Part shown: positions 13,101 to 25,800 of the stretch, in pieces | Numbering within the stretch: the stretch's first letter is position 1 | Layout of the letters: every line of letters begins with the position of its first letter | DNA from: Helopsaltes ochotensis | Taxonomy: Eukaryota > Chordata > Aves > Passeriformes > Locustellidae | Length of the DNA: 64,000 nucleotides | NCBI GenBank assembly: GCA_013400155.1 | Contig: VXBM01000017.1 | Span: 2,703,829 to 2,767,828, forward strand | Direction of reading: 5' to 3' | Position numbers and translations under genes: made by a program | The notes under the pieces: generated by a model | What the model saw: the letters and a program-made list of their open reading frames with translations, nothing else | What the model was told of the DNA's origin: nothing | Database searches by the model: none

Positions 13101-16100
13101 CTCCTGGGGAGTTTTTTGAAACAAAGCTCACATTTGACAGGCATCCTCCTTTGCAATTGCAGAGCATCTCAGTGGACACCATAGCAGTCATTTTTATGGA
13201 AGGTCTGGGATTGCACAGTAGTAACTGGGGCATGAGGGAACAACACAATGGCCTGAACAACACAATAGTTTTAGGAGTCACCACTAAATGTATCTCTCTT
13301 GCTTTCCAGGCACCTAATTTAGGAATTGTAGTACAAACAGACCTTGCCCAATCCCCTCACCCGCCCTTCTTGGTGCAAGCAGCTCCCTGTGAGCTCGTGC
13401 CTGACTTCTCCGCAGTAGAGAAGTATCCTCTGCTCTGAAGATGCTTCCCACAAGCTCCAAGTTGACAGAGATGACAAGAAACATAGGATGCAGCTGTACA
13501 CCCAGGGGATCCAGAGACACAACAGCTTTCCACACTTGTGGACTTCTTTGGGTGGAGGGTTTTCTCATGACTGAGGAAATTGATGCATCCATCAAAAACT
13601 AAGCTGATGCTGACTAAGAGGTTTTTTTCTCTTCCTGTTACAACCTCTTCAGCTCAAGAGGGAATTTCCTGCCCAGTTAAGATTTGGAGAACACATGCCA
13701 CACTCTCAGCACATGGGTGAATGGGAAGGAGATGCAGCACGAGGACTGGCAGCTGCAGGGGAAGGGCAGATGTAATGTGGGCCAAAAGCCACAGTGGCCC
13801 CAGTTCCCAGGCCAGGCTGTCCCAAGTCCATTTCCCTGCCTGTCTGGTTCCATCCCATCCTTGTGCTGTGCCCCAGGACAGCAACGTGCAGCTCAGCCCC
13901 AGCACCCCACGCTCCCCTCACTAACAAGCTGGACTTTAAGGAAAAGGAGTCAATCTTCCTCAAAACTCCCAATTAAATGGTGAGATCTGACAATACTCTC
14001 ACTACCAGACAAGAGATGAAGCTGCAAGATAGAGGCATCTTTCCTTTCTTGTTGTACCACAGCAGCAACTGGGTTCAGTATACAAAGGGAGCATGATCTT
14101 TCCCATGTCAAGGGTGTTCACAAGGTTTAGACAAAAGCATATTAATAATTAGTTTCCCTTTTCTGCACTTTTTTTCAAGCTTGGACACCAAAACCAAGCC
14201 TCACTTTTGTTTCTTGCCCGTGGGCTGTTTTTGATGAGGGCTGGTGTCCACCCTTTGGAAAGTTTCACTGCTGTTCATAAAACAAACACAAAAAAGTAAA
14301 CTCTCACTTTGGGTAGATGCATCTACACTGGCATAAAAGTCCTAAGCATGCCAATGTTTTTTTTCTGATTCAGTGCTAAGCTATTCAAGTGTAAAATATC
14401 TTGATGCTACTATAGCAAAAACCCAAGTTGAAAAAATACATAAATCACAGTTATACTACTAAAACTTTCCAAGTGTAGACAAAAATAATCACATGCAATA
14501 ACTAACAGCAGCTTTGTGGAGCCCTCTAGACTCTGAACATTGTCATATATTGTGTCAACACGGAGCATTTCCAATTTAATTATCAGTTTCATACACACAA
14601 ACACACCCTCTTGTGAGAGTACCTAGAGCATTGAAATCTTGTGCTCATTGCCAGCCATTTTCATTCCATGCTTGCGCTAGCCCACGGCTAGAGTACTTGT
14701 CTTGTACACATTCCAGGGGATATTTTATTCTTGTTCAAAAGCTTACTGTCAGTGGGTTGCTTTATTTATTATATTTGGTAACACAGTCATTTCTGTTGGC
14801 CTCAAGCATTTGTTGAGCACAAGGGAGTAAACCAAGCTTAGAAAGAGCCAGCTTGAGACTCCTTAGGAACTTCCATTTCTGACAGCATCATACATTTTGC
14901 TTACTACAAATTAGATACTTCTCAGAACACTTTGGGCTGAAGCTATTTACAAACATTGGCATTGTAGCTTTTTTCCTTCTCCCAACTAGTTATTTTTTAA
15001 AAAAGCGCATCTCCAGGTAGCATAGGAGTGTGCTCAGCAGAGTACAAAACAATGGACCTGAATGTCAGAAAAAAGAGAGTGCAATGGTGTGTGGGCAGCA
15101 GAACTGAAGGTGAGAGGCTAATTCTTTGTCCCCAGAATTCCTTTGGCTCTGCTATTGCATTCATGCTGAGGTATCTGTTACTACTCTTCTGCTGCTCTAA
15201 TAATTTAAGTCTGCCCACTGCAGCCAGGAGCTGAGAGAGGAGCCCGAGCTGGTTGCATGGGCAGAGCACAGCAGCATGTCACACATCAAGCACACAGCAC
15301 CAACCACAGCACTGTCTCAGTGCAGGAAACAGGGACCTCCTTCCCCAAGGGAACCTACAACTTTCCTTCTCACCAGCTCAAAGAGCGTGGAAAACCTGGC
15401 TCTGCCCACACAACAAACCACACTCTTTGGTTTCCCAGAGAAAGAGGAATAGGTGCTGGGTGCACCATGAGTGCCAGGAGGGTTTCAAGAAAATCAAATG
15501 CAGCCCACAAAAACTCACTGCAGTGAGAAGCAAGGCGGGAGCAGTAAAATCCTCCCAGCCTAAGGAGAAAAGATGCCTTTTGGTGGATGACACAAATTTG
15601 GGAGGAATTAATAATTAAATACAAGAGCAATGCAGAGGGAAAAGGGGCCAATTAGACAACCTACCTTTAAATTGTGGCTGGTGCCAAACAGCAAACTACA
15701 GTGACTGCTACAGCAAAAAGTGAATTCACCTTAGTTGATACTTGGCCTGAAATGTGTGTTGCAGAGGCACAGGAGGGCTTGCACCTGCAGAGCAATGGGG
15801 CAACTGGACTGATCTCCCCTGACAGTTCCCCTCTCACTCAGTTTCTCATGGCAATTGTAGCAGCACTCTGTGATCTCCTTGGGGCCACTGATCCTATGGA
15901 CAGCTGAAGTCCATGGAATTAGGCCGGTTTAACCGGTGGGGCAGCACATTTTCTCCTGAGAGTGCTCATGTTAGCAGAAATCTGGAGGAGGGAGAAATGC
16001 AGGGACTGCTGCTCTTTTAGCAAGCAGAGACCGTGTACAGGTTATGCGGCTGCTTGTTGTAGGAAACTTGTACTCCTTAAACCTAGCCTAGGAGTAATTT

Positions 16101-16470
16101 CCCACATGTTTCCCAAGATAACACTCCAGTGGGCTCAACCATGTCCAGGGCATCCCAGAACACTTCACACTGGTTTGGAGTTCGCTCCAGTAGGGTGACA
16201 CTGCAAATCTGCCCATGGGAGCTTGCACCCAAGGCAGTCCTGACACTTCCTTCTCAGCCCTCTTACCCATAGCCTGCAGCACCAGTGACAACCAAGGCAG
16301 TTTTGCATTATGAACGTGCAACGTGCAATTTAAATAGAGAACAAGAAAAAACCTGAAAAGAAAAAAAAACCCAAAAACCAACTCTACTCTTACTCTCTCT
16401 CCTCCCCACCCAAAACATTCCAGCCTTCCCTGCCACTAGAGAGGGGAGTTGTTTATTGATATTATGCAAG
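4109..16470. other. Intergenic, no gene recognised
   Basis: About 12 kb without a supportable gene. Frames of 117 codons (4262-4615), 147 codons (5257-5700) and 205 codons (12821-13438) are open, but they lack recognisable domains and fit no exon model. A short relic at about 9395-9435 resembles an old amniote interspersed repeat. A pyrimidine-rich stretch with TTGC and TTCC repeats lies near 10815-10840. This region would hold upstream regulatory DNA of the gene that starts at 16824. Confidence 0.55.
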
Positions 16471-16540
16471 CACTTAAATATTTTTCTTTTTCTTTTCTCC
16501 TGTCCTTTTTTCCCCTCTCTCCCCCTCTCTTCTCCGGGGG
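16471..16540 (+). repeat. Polypyrimidine tract upstream of promoter
   Basis: A nearly pure C/T stretch of about 60-70 bases (T-rich, then C/T-rich) directly precedes the CpG-rich promoter. Such tracts can exclude nucleosomes or adopt non-B structure; no function is shown here. Confidence 0.7.
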
Positions 16541-16823
16541 TTGCAAAGGTAGTTCAAACCCCTCCAGTCATCTCGGCTTATCAGCCACAGGAGATACATT
16601 CCTCTGGGCTGCTCCCTTTATAAGTCACTGCTGGCCGGGCGCCCGCCCGCCCGCCGCTCCGCAGCCTCCGCGCCGGCAGCGCTGCCCGCTCCGCGCTGCC
16701 CCCGCCATGCCCTAGCCCGGGCCCGCTCACCCGGGGGACCGCAGCAACTCGGGGAGGGTCGGCAGCCATGGCACCCCCGGCCCCGCGCCCCGCCCGCCCC
16801 TGAGGGCGGCTGCCGCCGCCGGG

Positions 16824-16872
16824 ATGTTCAGCTGGCATCGGAGCTTCACCCTGGGAGCGCCCTGGAGGAGAG
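16824..16872 (+). CDS. C8orf58-like exon 1 (start codon)
   Basis: Encodes MFSWHRSFTLGAPWRR plus the first base of a Gly/Ala codon, then a GTGAGT donor (phase 1). The ATG follows a GC-rich leader inside the CpG island. A tiny first coding exon is consistent with the family's short variable N-terminus. An alternative start exon lies 182 bases downstream. Confidence 0.65.
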
Positions 16873-19800
16873 GTGAGTCGGCCGCGCCCCCGGGGCCAGC
16901 CGGCGGCTGCCAACGCCTCCCCAAACCCGCACCCCCGCCACCCCCTTCCTTCCCCTCGGTGGCCGCGCAGACGATACTTAGGACAAGCCCATCCCGGCCC
17001 GCCCTGCTCCCGGGCCCCGCCGGTCGGGCACCGCGCCGCTGCCGCCCCGGCCCCATGCTGCGCTCGCTGCTCTCCGGCTGCCTCTGTCCCCTCGCAGGTA
17101 AGGCTGCCACGGGCGCGGCCCCCCTCGCTTCAGCCTCCGGCCCGTCAGCCCTGCCCCGGGGCCGCCGGGGACAAAGATCGCGCTTAAGGAACCGGTTTCA
17201 TCTCCTCTTAAAATGGGCTTATTTCGCCTTGGTATGCGTGGCAAAGTTTGAGAGAGGAGCAGGGGAGGCGTAGCAGCGTGGGTCCGAGCGGTCCGTGCTG
17301 CCGAGGGACCGGCACCCACGGGAGCGGCTGCTCCCGGCACCGCGCACCGGCACCACCGTGAGGCGGGTCGGGGCTGCCCTCCGCCCGTCAGGGCGCGGAC
17401 AATGGACATCGGCTCGCTTTCTAGGCTAGTGTATCCCCAGCCAACAGGATTGTCGGGGGTTCGAAGTGTTTTACTTGCTCCCTCCTGTGCAGATGAGGTG
17501 ACCCTGGCAGGAAAGGCAGCTATAGTCCTAGAGCTGATCGCCTGTAACTTTTTAAGCCTGTTGTGCAAACAAATTATGTGGTTACAGTATGCCTTTTTCA
17601 GGTATAATGGAGCCACTATATTTCATGCCTTAGCCAGAGTTGCAGGCTTTGAGATCAACTCCCCCTGTATTCTCTGTAAGCATTCTCTTAGCATCCCTGT
17701 TTACCCCTCAGCTTGGCTTGTGGCAGGTGTAAACGAGATCGGCAGGTTCTGTCTCATTGGCATCACTGCACTGGGCTGGTTTGCTTGGCACGGAGGTGGC
17801 TACGGACAGGGTTTGTCAGAGTGTGAATGTAGTGTTCGGTGCAACAGCAGGACGGTAAAAATGTTGCAAACCCTTGTGTTTGGGGTGGTTATACCTCCTG
17901 GGGTCCTGACATTCCATCCTTATGCCAAACTCCTGCCTCCTTGGAGTACTGCAGCAATTGTTCCCATGGAGTCATCAGAGCTGCCACATTCTTGGGCATC
18001 CACTCATGTACTCTCTGTTTGGATTGTGCTTCCCAGCTGTCCTGGTCCGGGGCAGCTACTTAGAGCTCCGTGTGAGCTGGAGCCTCTTGTGAGGTGCCCC
18101 AACAGGTAACTGTTAAACGCTGTTGCCGGCAAGGCTGCTGAAGCACGTTGCTCTGCCTGGGTTCAGTCCGGAAACTGCTGCCCAATGACACAAAGGGCTC
18201 AAGAGCAATGCTGCTCTGAGAACATGCCAGCACCCCTGTAAGACATGGAGGGTGTTTGAGGAGTGTTTTACAGTATGGTGGAAACCACTCCTTTATGCCC
18301 TGGCTGTAATTTGACCATGAACTTGTTTCCTCCAAGATATATAGTGCAAACCTGATGGCAGGGTTAGGAGGTGAAAGGAAGCTTGCTCTTCCACATGGAA
18401 GTGCCCCTCACCACCCAGACACAGCAGTATTGTTCATGGAGTAGGTGAAAGCTTTGGTGGGGAAACAGAGTCATCCTGCACAGCACTAAGGGATCCAAAA
18501 GACTTTCAGCCAGAATTTATCTAACTAAGAAACAGCAACAGCACTCTCTAATCATCTCAGCTAGAAAAAGGCACCAAATATTATGTGTGTCCTGATTTGG
18601 ATGCCATCTCTATTCAGAAACAACATTCTTGGCTCTTGCTCTCACTGCACCTATAAAAGATATCAGACATGCCAGAGTATGGTTACACCTGTCCAGTGCT
18701 ACCTTGTTTGAGCAGAAGCAGCTCTCCAGGGTTTTACCAAGGGACAGCGATGACTGCTCATGAAGAATGGGTTAACAGTGACCTTTCTAGTACAGTTCTC
18801 GAGTTCCTTTGGCTTCAGTTGAAGCACTGGTGTCTAAATGGCCTTGGTCTTTGGGGCTATTGAACAGTTGTTTATCCAAGCTTATTATAGGCAATAAAAC
18901 CTGAATTACTACATACCTGTCATCCCTGGGGGGCACGTTCCATCCTTGCAAAGGGCCTCCTGGCTCCTAGTTAATTTCTGGCTGAATAATCCTCTGTGAT
19001 ATATGAGGCAGCCTGCAGATCAGATGTACAAGAAAAATATCTAAATTGAACAGTTTTTGCCAATGTGTGATATATTTGTTTCTATTGTTTTCATTTTCTG
19101 CCCAGACATATCACTCCATTGTATGCTAAATAATCTTTTGCTGTTACACAGGACTGCTCATGAAAGCACTGTTTCCTTTATTTAAGGTTTTGAACTTTTC
19201 TCTTGGAGGAACACATGGGGATTTCCAAGGAGAAGGATTTTTAGGTCTTTAGTGGCAGCTGTCACCTCCCAGACAAAAACCTTACAAATAATTACAAATG
19301 ATTGTAAAGTCTGAACCTCTTCCATCCCCCAGTGCCCAGACTGGTTGTTTGCAGAATAGGGAGAACTTGGGCACTGATCCTTGTGCATCAAAATTATCCT
19401 TGGCCAGGGTCTTCCCACTGGTTCATAGATACAAAGAAACAAGTTGCAGTGTAAATGCAGAAATGAGTGGAAACAGCGCTTTAGCTGGTGCTATTGCTCA
19501 GGGTCAGGTGTTGCTCCAAAAACTGGTGACCACCAGCCTATACAAGTAACAGATAAACCAGGTGGTCTGAGGGGACCTGCTGTGCCCCGGGACTTTCTGC
19601 CAGAGGTCACTAATCTGTCAGACCTGTCCTTTGGTTTCAAAAACTTCACAGGTCACTTGGAGTGAATCAGGAGCAAGCTGTAAAAGTGTCAAGTGGCCTC
19701 TCTATTTGGAAATCCATTTCCTCTTTAGTTCACCCAACTATATCAAACAGTAAACAATCAATCAATCTCCCTCTCATTCCTCCTCAAATGCTTGAAAAGA

Positions 19801-22800
19801 GCTATAATTATCTCCTCTTTTCTAAAACGTAGGTACTAAAGCAATGAATGTCTCCTCAGTCAGAGTCCTTGAACCCTGTTATCTTTCTCTCAGCATCTGC
19901 TTTATATGGATTTACCATTACCAGCTGCAGCTGTGGGGACCTATAACATTTCTGGTCACATTATATTACCAAACTATCCTAAGGAACTTCTCACGCTTAA
20001 CTAAGACTAGAGACCACCTTGGAATCTAAGAAGTTGTGCTTTTTGTTGAAGGACTATCTGAAATCTCAGCTTTGTCATAACTACTCCTTTGCATTCAACA
20101 TTTTGAGCAAATCAAATTGTATATGTATGTTCATGAAATCCACACGCATTTCACTTCTCCAGCTGGATAAATTGTTTAGAGAATTTGGTCTATTGTGCAA
20201 ATAGTGTTATGATATGGGAGCGCGTTCCCATGCAAATGTGAATTTTTCAGTCACAACTCCAGTAAAAAAACCCAAAAAACCCCACAACAACAAGCAAATC
20301 AAGCAAAAAGAAACAACAAAACCCCCAACCTTTCCTCTGACAGTGATTTTCAAGCCCTCACAAGTTTCTGCTATTGTAGGTAAAAGTTGTAACTGGTGCA
20401 CTGAAGACAACAGACCCTGTGTGATAAGCTTTCTGTATACATTTTTCAGCTCATGATTTGACTATCCTAATTATTTAGGAGAAGCCTTGATGAGATTGCG
20501 CAGCGCAAGTTCTGGCAGCATGCTGCTTGAAAATCATTGGGGAAGGCAGATAGTTTGCTGATTTGGTGACAAGTAGCACCTCTGCCATTGCCAGGACTGG
20601 GATCAACAGTCCCGTAAAGCACTAGGTTGTCGGGGATCCCCACCCCGTGGAAATCCATGGCAGAGCTGTGTGCAGGTGGCTTTTTCTCATCGAGAGTTGG
20701 TAGCAGTTACTCATTTATTGGGGTGGGGACTTTGTTTGTTGGGTTGGTTCGGGGTTTTTGGAAGCGTGAGAATAATTGAGCTCTTGTGAGCACTGAGGTG
20801 CTGTCTGTGCAAGGCCTGCCTGAGCGCCCAGGGCTGTGGTAGGGACAGCTCTTTCCCAGCCGGGAGGTGACACGGCTCTCACAGGCCCTGCGTGGGGCTG
20901 CTGAGGAGGTGCCAGCACGGCCCCAGCGCCCAGCCCCACCCTTCAGTATACATGGGGAAAAGTCATCAGCAAAAAATGCCTATTGTTTCAGAAAGGAAGT
21001 GACCCCTTCTCTCTTAAATGCTGGGAAATTGAGACCTCATCGTTGGTGAGAAAAAGACCCACCTCTTCGAAATGAAAGGGAAATACCACCTGAGCCGTCC
21101 TGCCAGCAGTGCTAGAGAATGTGGCACAGTGACAAAACTAGGGGAGTCTTTTTGTAAAGGAAGGAAGGAAAATGAGGGAATGCAAGGACTGAATGGGAGA
21201 GGCAGCCTTTCATTTCTAGGTCATGAGTTTGACTCCGGTGCACTACGCACTGCTATCTAATGGTTCTTAAAAAGGCGACAATCATCTCTTAGTCTGTTAC
21301 TTGGAGGCTACAGCCCCATCACAGAACTAATCCCGCATGGCAGGACTTCATCCTTGGCACAGCTGGAGCCAAAGAGGAGTTACTAGGCAGGCTGTGTCCT
21401 CTGTAGGATGCTGAAAAATCTTTTCTGGCACCTTGCATGTGCACCTCACTCCTCTACCCAGGACTAAGCAGATTGGTAGGAGTGCTGTGGTTTGACTTTG
21501 TTCTTCCTTTGAAGGGCAGCTGTGCAAAGTCTCTGCTACTCCAGCAACCCAAGTCATTAGTGATGCTCTTTAATTTTGGTGGCCCAGTGAAGTTGGAAAG
21601 TACTGGCCTCATAAACTGCAGCGTATAGGATACTGCATGTCTTGTGGCATGTGTGGCACACAGAAGCAGAGAGGAATAGATTCTCTGAGTATCTCTGGGC
21701 TGTTCATCCTACACGAGCCTGCCAGCACCACCCACTGTGGTTGGGTTCGCTCTGAACATGGACCTTGCAGCAGTTCTAGAGACGAGCAGAAGGCTGCCAT
21801 AGCTCTAGCTCTGCTAGACAGTGGCAGATGGAGACAAGCAAATCTTTGGCTCCAGTTCTGCCATGTTTAACAGAGATTCTCCCCATGCCAAGTAGCCTAA
21901 AAATCAGGATGAACATTTTGAGAAGACAGGTGGGCAGAGACTGGAATAGAAGAGAGCAGCAAAGGACAGTGCTGGTATGTTATCCAGGCTCTCCACTGCC
22001 TGTAGCAGCATTCATTCCACTGCCAGCCTGGCCTCTTCCTGTCCACCAGTGCTTCCATTAGTTGCATACATCAGAAAACCATGTGCTATGATACTTAAGT
22101 CAGTGCCTCAGAGGCCATGGACCCTCTCAGGGTTGTAGCAGAGCTTAAGGTCTTGCACTGAAGAAATTGCCAGTGAAACTTAAATTTAACTTTGCACCAT
22201 AGGCAGAGAAAAAAAAAAAATCAATCACTCATGGGTTTCAGTACTTTGGAGCATAGGGATTTGGATATAGACTTTGGCTTGGTTTACAAGAAACGTGAGA
22301 GCTTTTGCAGGAAGTGGGCTTGAGCAGGATTGGAAAGTGTAGGAGTTTTTCTTGGGCAGTTATTTGAGTTCATCTTGTGTATCCAACTTACTTGGGATAA
22401 AGAAATTCCTTGAAAATGATTTTATGTTTAGGTATCTGCCCTCCTTTTCCTGGTCAGAGATCTCTGTACTAATACACTAGCCTGAGTCCTTGCAGCTGCT
22501 CGTTATTGTGCAATTGAAAAAATAACTTGGACTTAAAAGTCCCAAGAAAGGGAAGCCTTGGGACAGGAGCTGATGGGAGGATATATCTTTGAAAGATTTA
22601 AGCTTCTCTATTAGGCTCTGCTAACTGCAACATAGAAGTATCCTAGAAAGCAATTCAAATGTGATGCAAAGCAAAGTTCTAGAGACTTAGATGGGACAAC
22701 ATCAGATCCTTTCACTCCCTACCGATTACCCTCAAGTATTAGCTAGTTCACTGTCACCATCTCCTTGTGAGTTGGGAAGCAGTCCCATTCTCCAGCTTAA

Positions 22801-25800
22801 CAGGCACAGGAAATCCAGCTTCCCAAGGCTACACATGATAATTTACCACCAGTTACAGGCAAATGTTTCAGTCCAGGGAACCCTGTATATCTCTAGGGTT
22901 GTTACAGAGCCATATAACTCTTTGGCAGGGCTACTAGGCCAGCAGCACAAGCTACCCTGAGACAATGTTTGGCCTGGGCACGCATGTTGAAGATGCTTCA
23001 GGAACCTGTACTGGTTCTGAAGCATGCACACAAAACTCCTTTCCTTCCCTGGCTGCCACACCAGCATACCAGCCAGCTTTCTAAAAGCTACAGCATTTGC
23101 TATCTTACCCCCAACCCAGAGGGGTGTGGAAAACCAGTCCAGGTGAAAAGAAACAAAAAACAACAACAAAAATCTTGGCTGAATTCCCAGGGACATCAGT
23201 GTCAAATCTGGCTGGCCTCCAGCACAAGTAAATACATCTTACCGGTGTTAATGCCACCAAGCAGCTCTCCAGAGATCTTCACACCTCCTTTCAGAAGCCC
23301 CTGTGCAGGATTGTTTGCAGCCATACCTCTGCAGCACACTCCCCCCAGTGCCAGGCAGCAGTTATCTCCCTTCCTTGATTTACTCAGGGCCCCTGGTATT
23401 GCTGAACAAAGCACTTACAGGCCAAGCCTTCAACCAAAATTAGCTGACACAGTTCTGTTAAGGGCCCTGGAAATGAGTTAATTTATAGCAGCTGAAGGGT
23501 CTGGGTGGCTTTCTTTTTTCCCTCAACTGCTCAGAGGAGCTTTAATTGCACCATCCTGGTGTTTGTTAGCAATATGCTTGAAAGAGCTCAGTGTTTTTGT
23601 GTGCCCCTTTGGAGATCTGTAGCAGGAACAATCTGCTTGTTGGAAGCCCCGTGGTTTAGATTCTATAATCCATTTAGCAGAGAGGAAGAAGAGAGACTGT
23701 TCTGTCAGTGAGGTGCAGCAAGAATAACTTGAGTTTCAGGTCACTGCCTTAATCATTGGAGATCTTTCTGCTGTAGCAGAGATGACCTCACTGACCACGG
23801 GAAAGTATTATTGAATGAATGAGGATGAGGTGCTAAGTGTGTTGCAAAATCCTGTTGTCCTTTGCCATTATTCTGATCTTGTGGTAGGGGGATGATAACA
23901 TTTTGCCTCATCACAGGGTGCTGGAAGAATAAATCAGAAATGCTCAAACACTGTGGTTTGCAGGACCTGACAGTGCTGAGAGCAATGGTTTGCAGCCTAG
24001 AAAAGATAAACAATTTTTGTGAAACATGTTGCTGGTGACCTCAGTAAGAGGAGAGCAAAGAACTGTTGTTGGCATCAATGCGGCATCCCACAGAGGGTCC
24101 AAGATTTCACCTTATTTTCTATGTTTTCTACTCCAGCCAAAACTTCTTGTTCACATTGCAGCTTTTGTAGTCCTAAAAGATACACAGTAAAGAATCTGAC
24201 ATCTCCTTCTGTAAGTAGCAAGACCTCATTGTAATATGCTGCTTCATGATTTTAGACAAAGCAATATTTGTGTAGGCCAGGGTGAAACCAGTTAAGCAAG
24301 AAAAAGCAGGGGCAGATTGAAAGAAGTGAGAGAATCTCCAGTCAAAGGAAAGCATGGCATGATTAATAAGTGAGAGCAATCAGTCTGTGGGAAAGAGCTG
24401 CCATTGCATATAGTAATTCCTGGTAAGAGTGACATCTGTATGGTTTGTTCTTAAAAGCAATTGCAGGAATGCAACTGCTCTGCTCCTGACTCTCTGTGGT
24501 TTTGTTGGCCAGCTGGGGTAGTGATGCCATCAGAAGAGCCTGTAAGCCTTGTATTTTTCGTGCAGACACATTTTGTCTCTGGCTGCCAAGAAGCGTTTGC
24601 AGCTTAGCAGGTAGATCCTCTTGACTCCAAATCAAAGGGACTCAGTTCCCCCTCCTCCTTCCAAGACCTGGCACCCAGCTCACTCTTACAGCTGATGTTT
24701 TGCTGTATGTGAAGTTGCAAACCAGTTACTCTATTCCTTGTCCTCAGTTCAGGGTCCCTCATGCATATCCCCAAAGTCGAATAACAGCAGAGCCCAGCAC
24801 AGGCAGCTCCTGATGAGCTTTCCCAGGTAATGTCTTTTTCTTGTTCCCCACCACAGCAACATCCTGGTGTTGTGTTGCTGACATCTGGCACTGTCTCAAA
24901 CATGGCTCTTTGCACTGGGAAGATGCCTGTGAATCCTGCTAAGGAAGGCAGTGCAATTCTGTGTATGTAAAACAAATCTTATAGAAGGGGTATTAGTACT
25001 ATGTGCCATAAAAAATCCATCAGATTATTTATCATTGACTGCCATTTATGAAAATCCAGTGAAAAATATTAAATCAGTGGGTGTCTATGAACAGCAAAGG
25101 GTATCCCAGGAAATTCTCAAGATCAAATGAAGGGAATTCAAATGAAGTAGGTAATGATCCATGCAGGAGTTAGCTTGGCCTTAATGAGTAAAAATTTTCC
25201 TTGTCTAAGTACATTGCAGAAAGCAAGCTGGAGGAGGTAAAACTGGAAGATGGGTTATTTCTGAAACAGGAGGCTTTCTGGGTTACCACAAAGGAGAGCT
25301 GCACAGCTTTCCCCGATCCACTGCTGGTGGGGTGAATCCCAGGCTTTCCTGCCTACCTAGGGACCTTTCCATTACTGAGGGTGAGTTTGTGAAGCTGCTG
25401 CTGGTCTGATTCAGGCAAAAAGGAAGAGGAGAGGGGAATGAAGTAGAAAGTAAGACATCCAGAAATGTATATGCATTGTAGCCATGTGAGGTGCTCTGGG
25501 TTGGGCACTAAGAGAAAAGATACCGGAGAAACTGAAGTTTTGCTATGCATCAGTTCTTGGTTCCAAATCCACAAACATATGTATTTGGAGCTGAGATTTC
25601 CAGTTTGCTAAAAGGTAGATGCAGAACTTTCACACTGGCTCTCATACCACAGTGATCCAGAAGTTTGCACTATGAAATACTATATTCAGAAAAACAGTAA
25701 GAAAAACCTGGGAGCAGATCTTTGACTCCTGAAGATCAGCCTTTCATCCAGAGACTGTTCTATCACATTACTGTGTAAAATAATTGTGACTTGAAAACAA

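Larger units (their letters stand above)
16580..17400 (+). promoter_or_regulatory. CpG-island promoter of the C8orf58-like gene
   Basis: This stretch is strongly GC- and CpG-rich compared with the AT-richer flanks, the usual look of a vertebrate CpG-island promoter. A TATA-like TTTATAAG lies at 16617-16624, with GC-box-like runs directly after it. Two coding-capable first exons (ATG at 16824 and at 17055) both sit inside the island, each followed by a consensus donor in the same phase. The transcription start cannot be fixed by eye; it probably lies between about 16645 and 16820. Confidence 0.75.

Noticed and set aside
12821..13438. 205-codon open frame on the plus strand
   Set aside because: No domain, no splice context and a composition like translated non-coding DNA; treated as chance.
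16978..17616. 212-codon minus-strand frame over the CpG island
   Set aside because: GC-rich DNA is poor in stop codons; the Arg/Gly/Pro-rich translation has no family resemblance.
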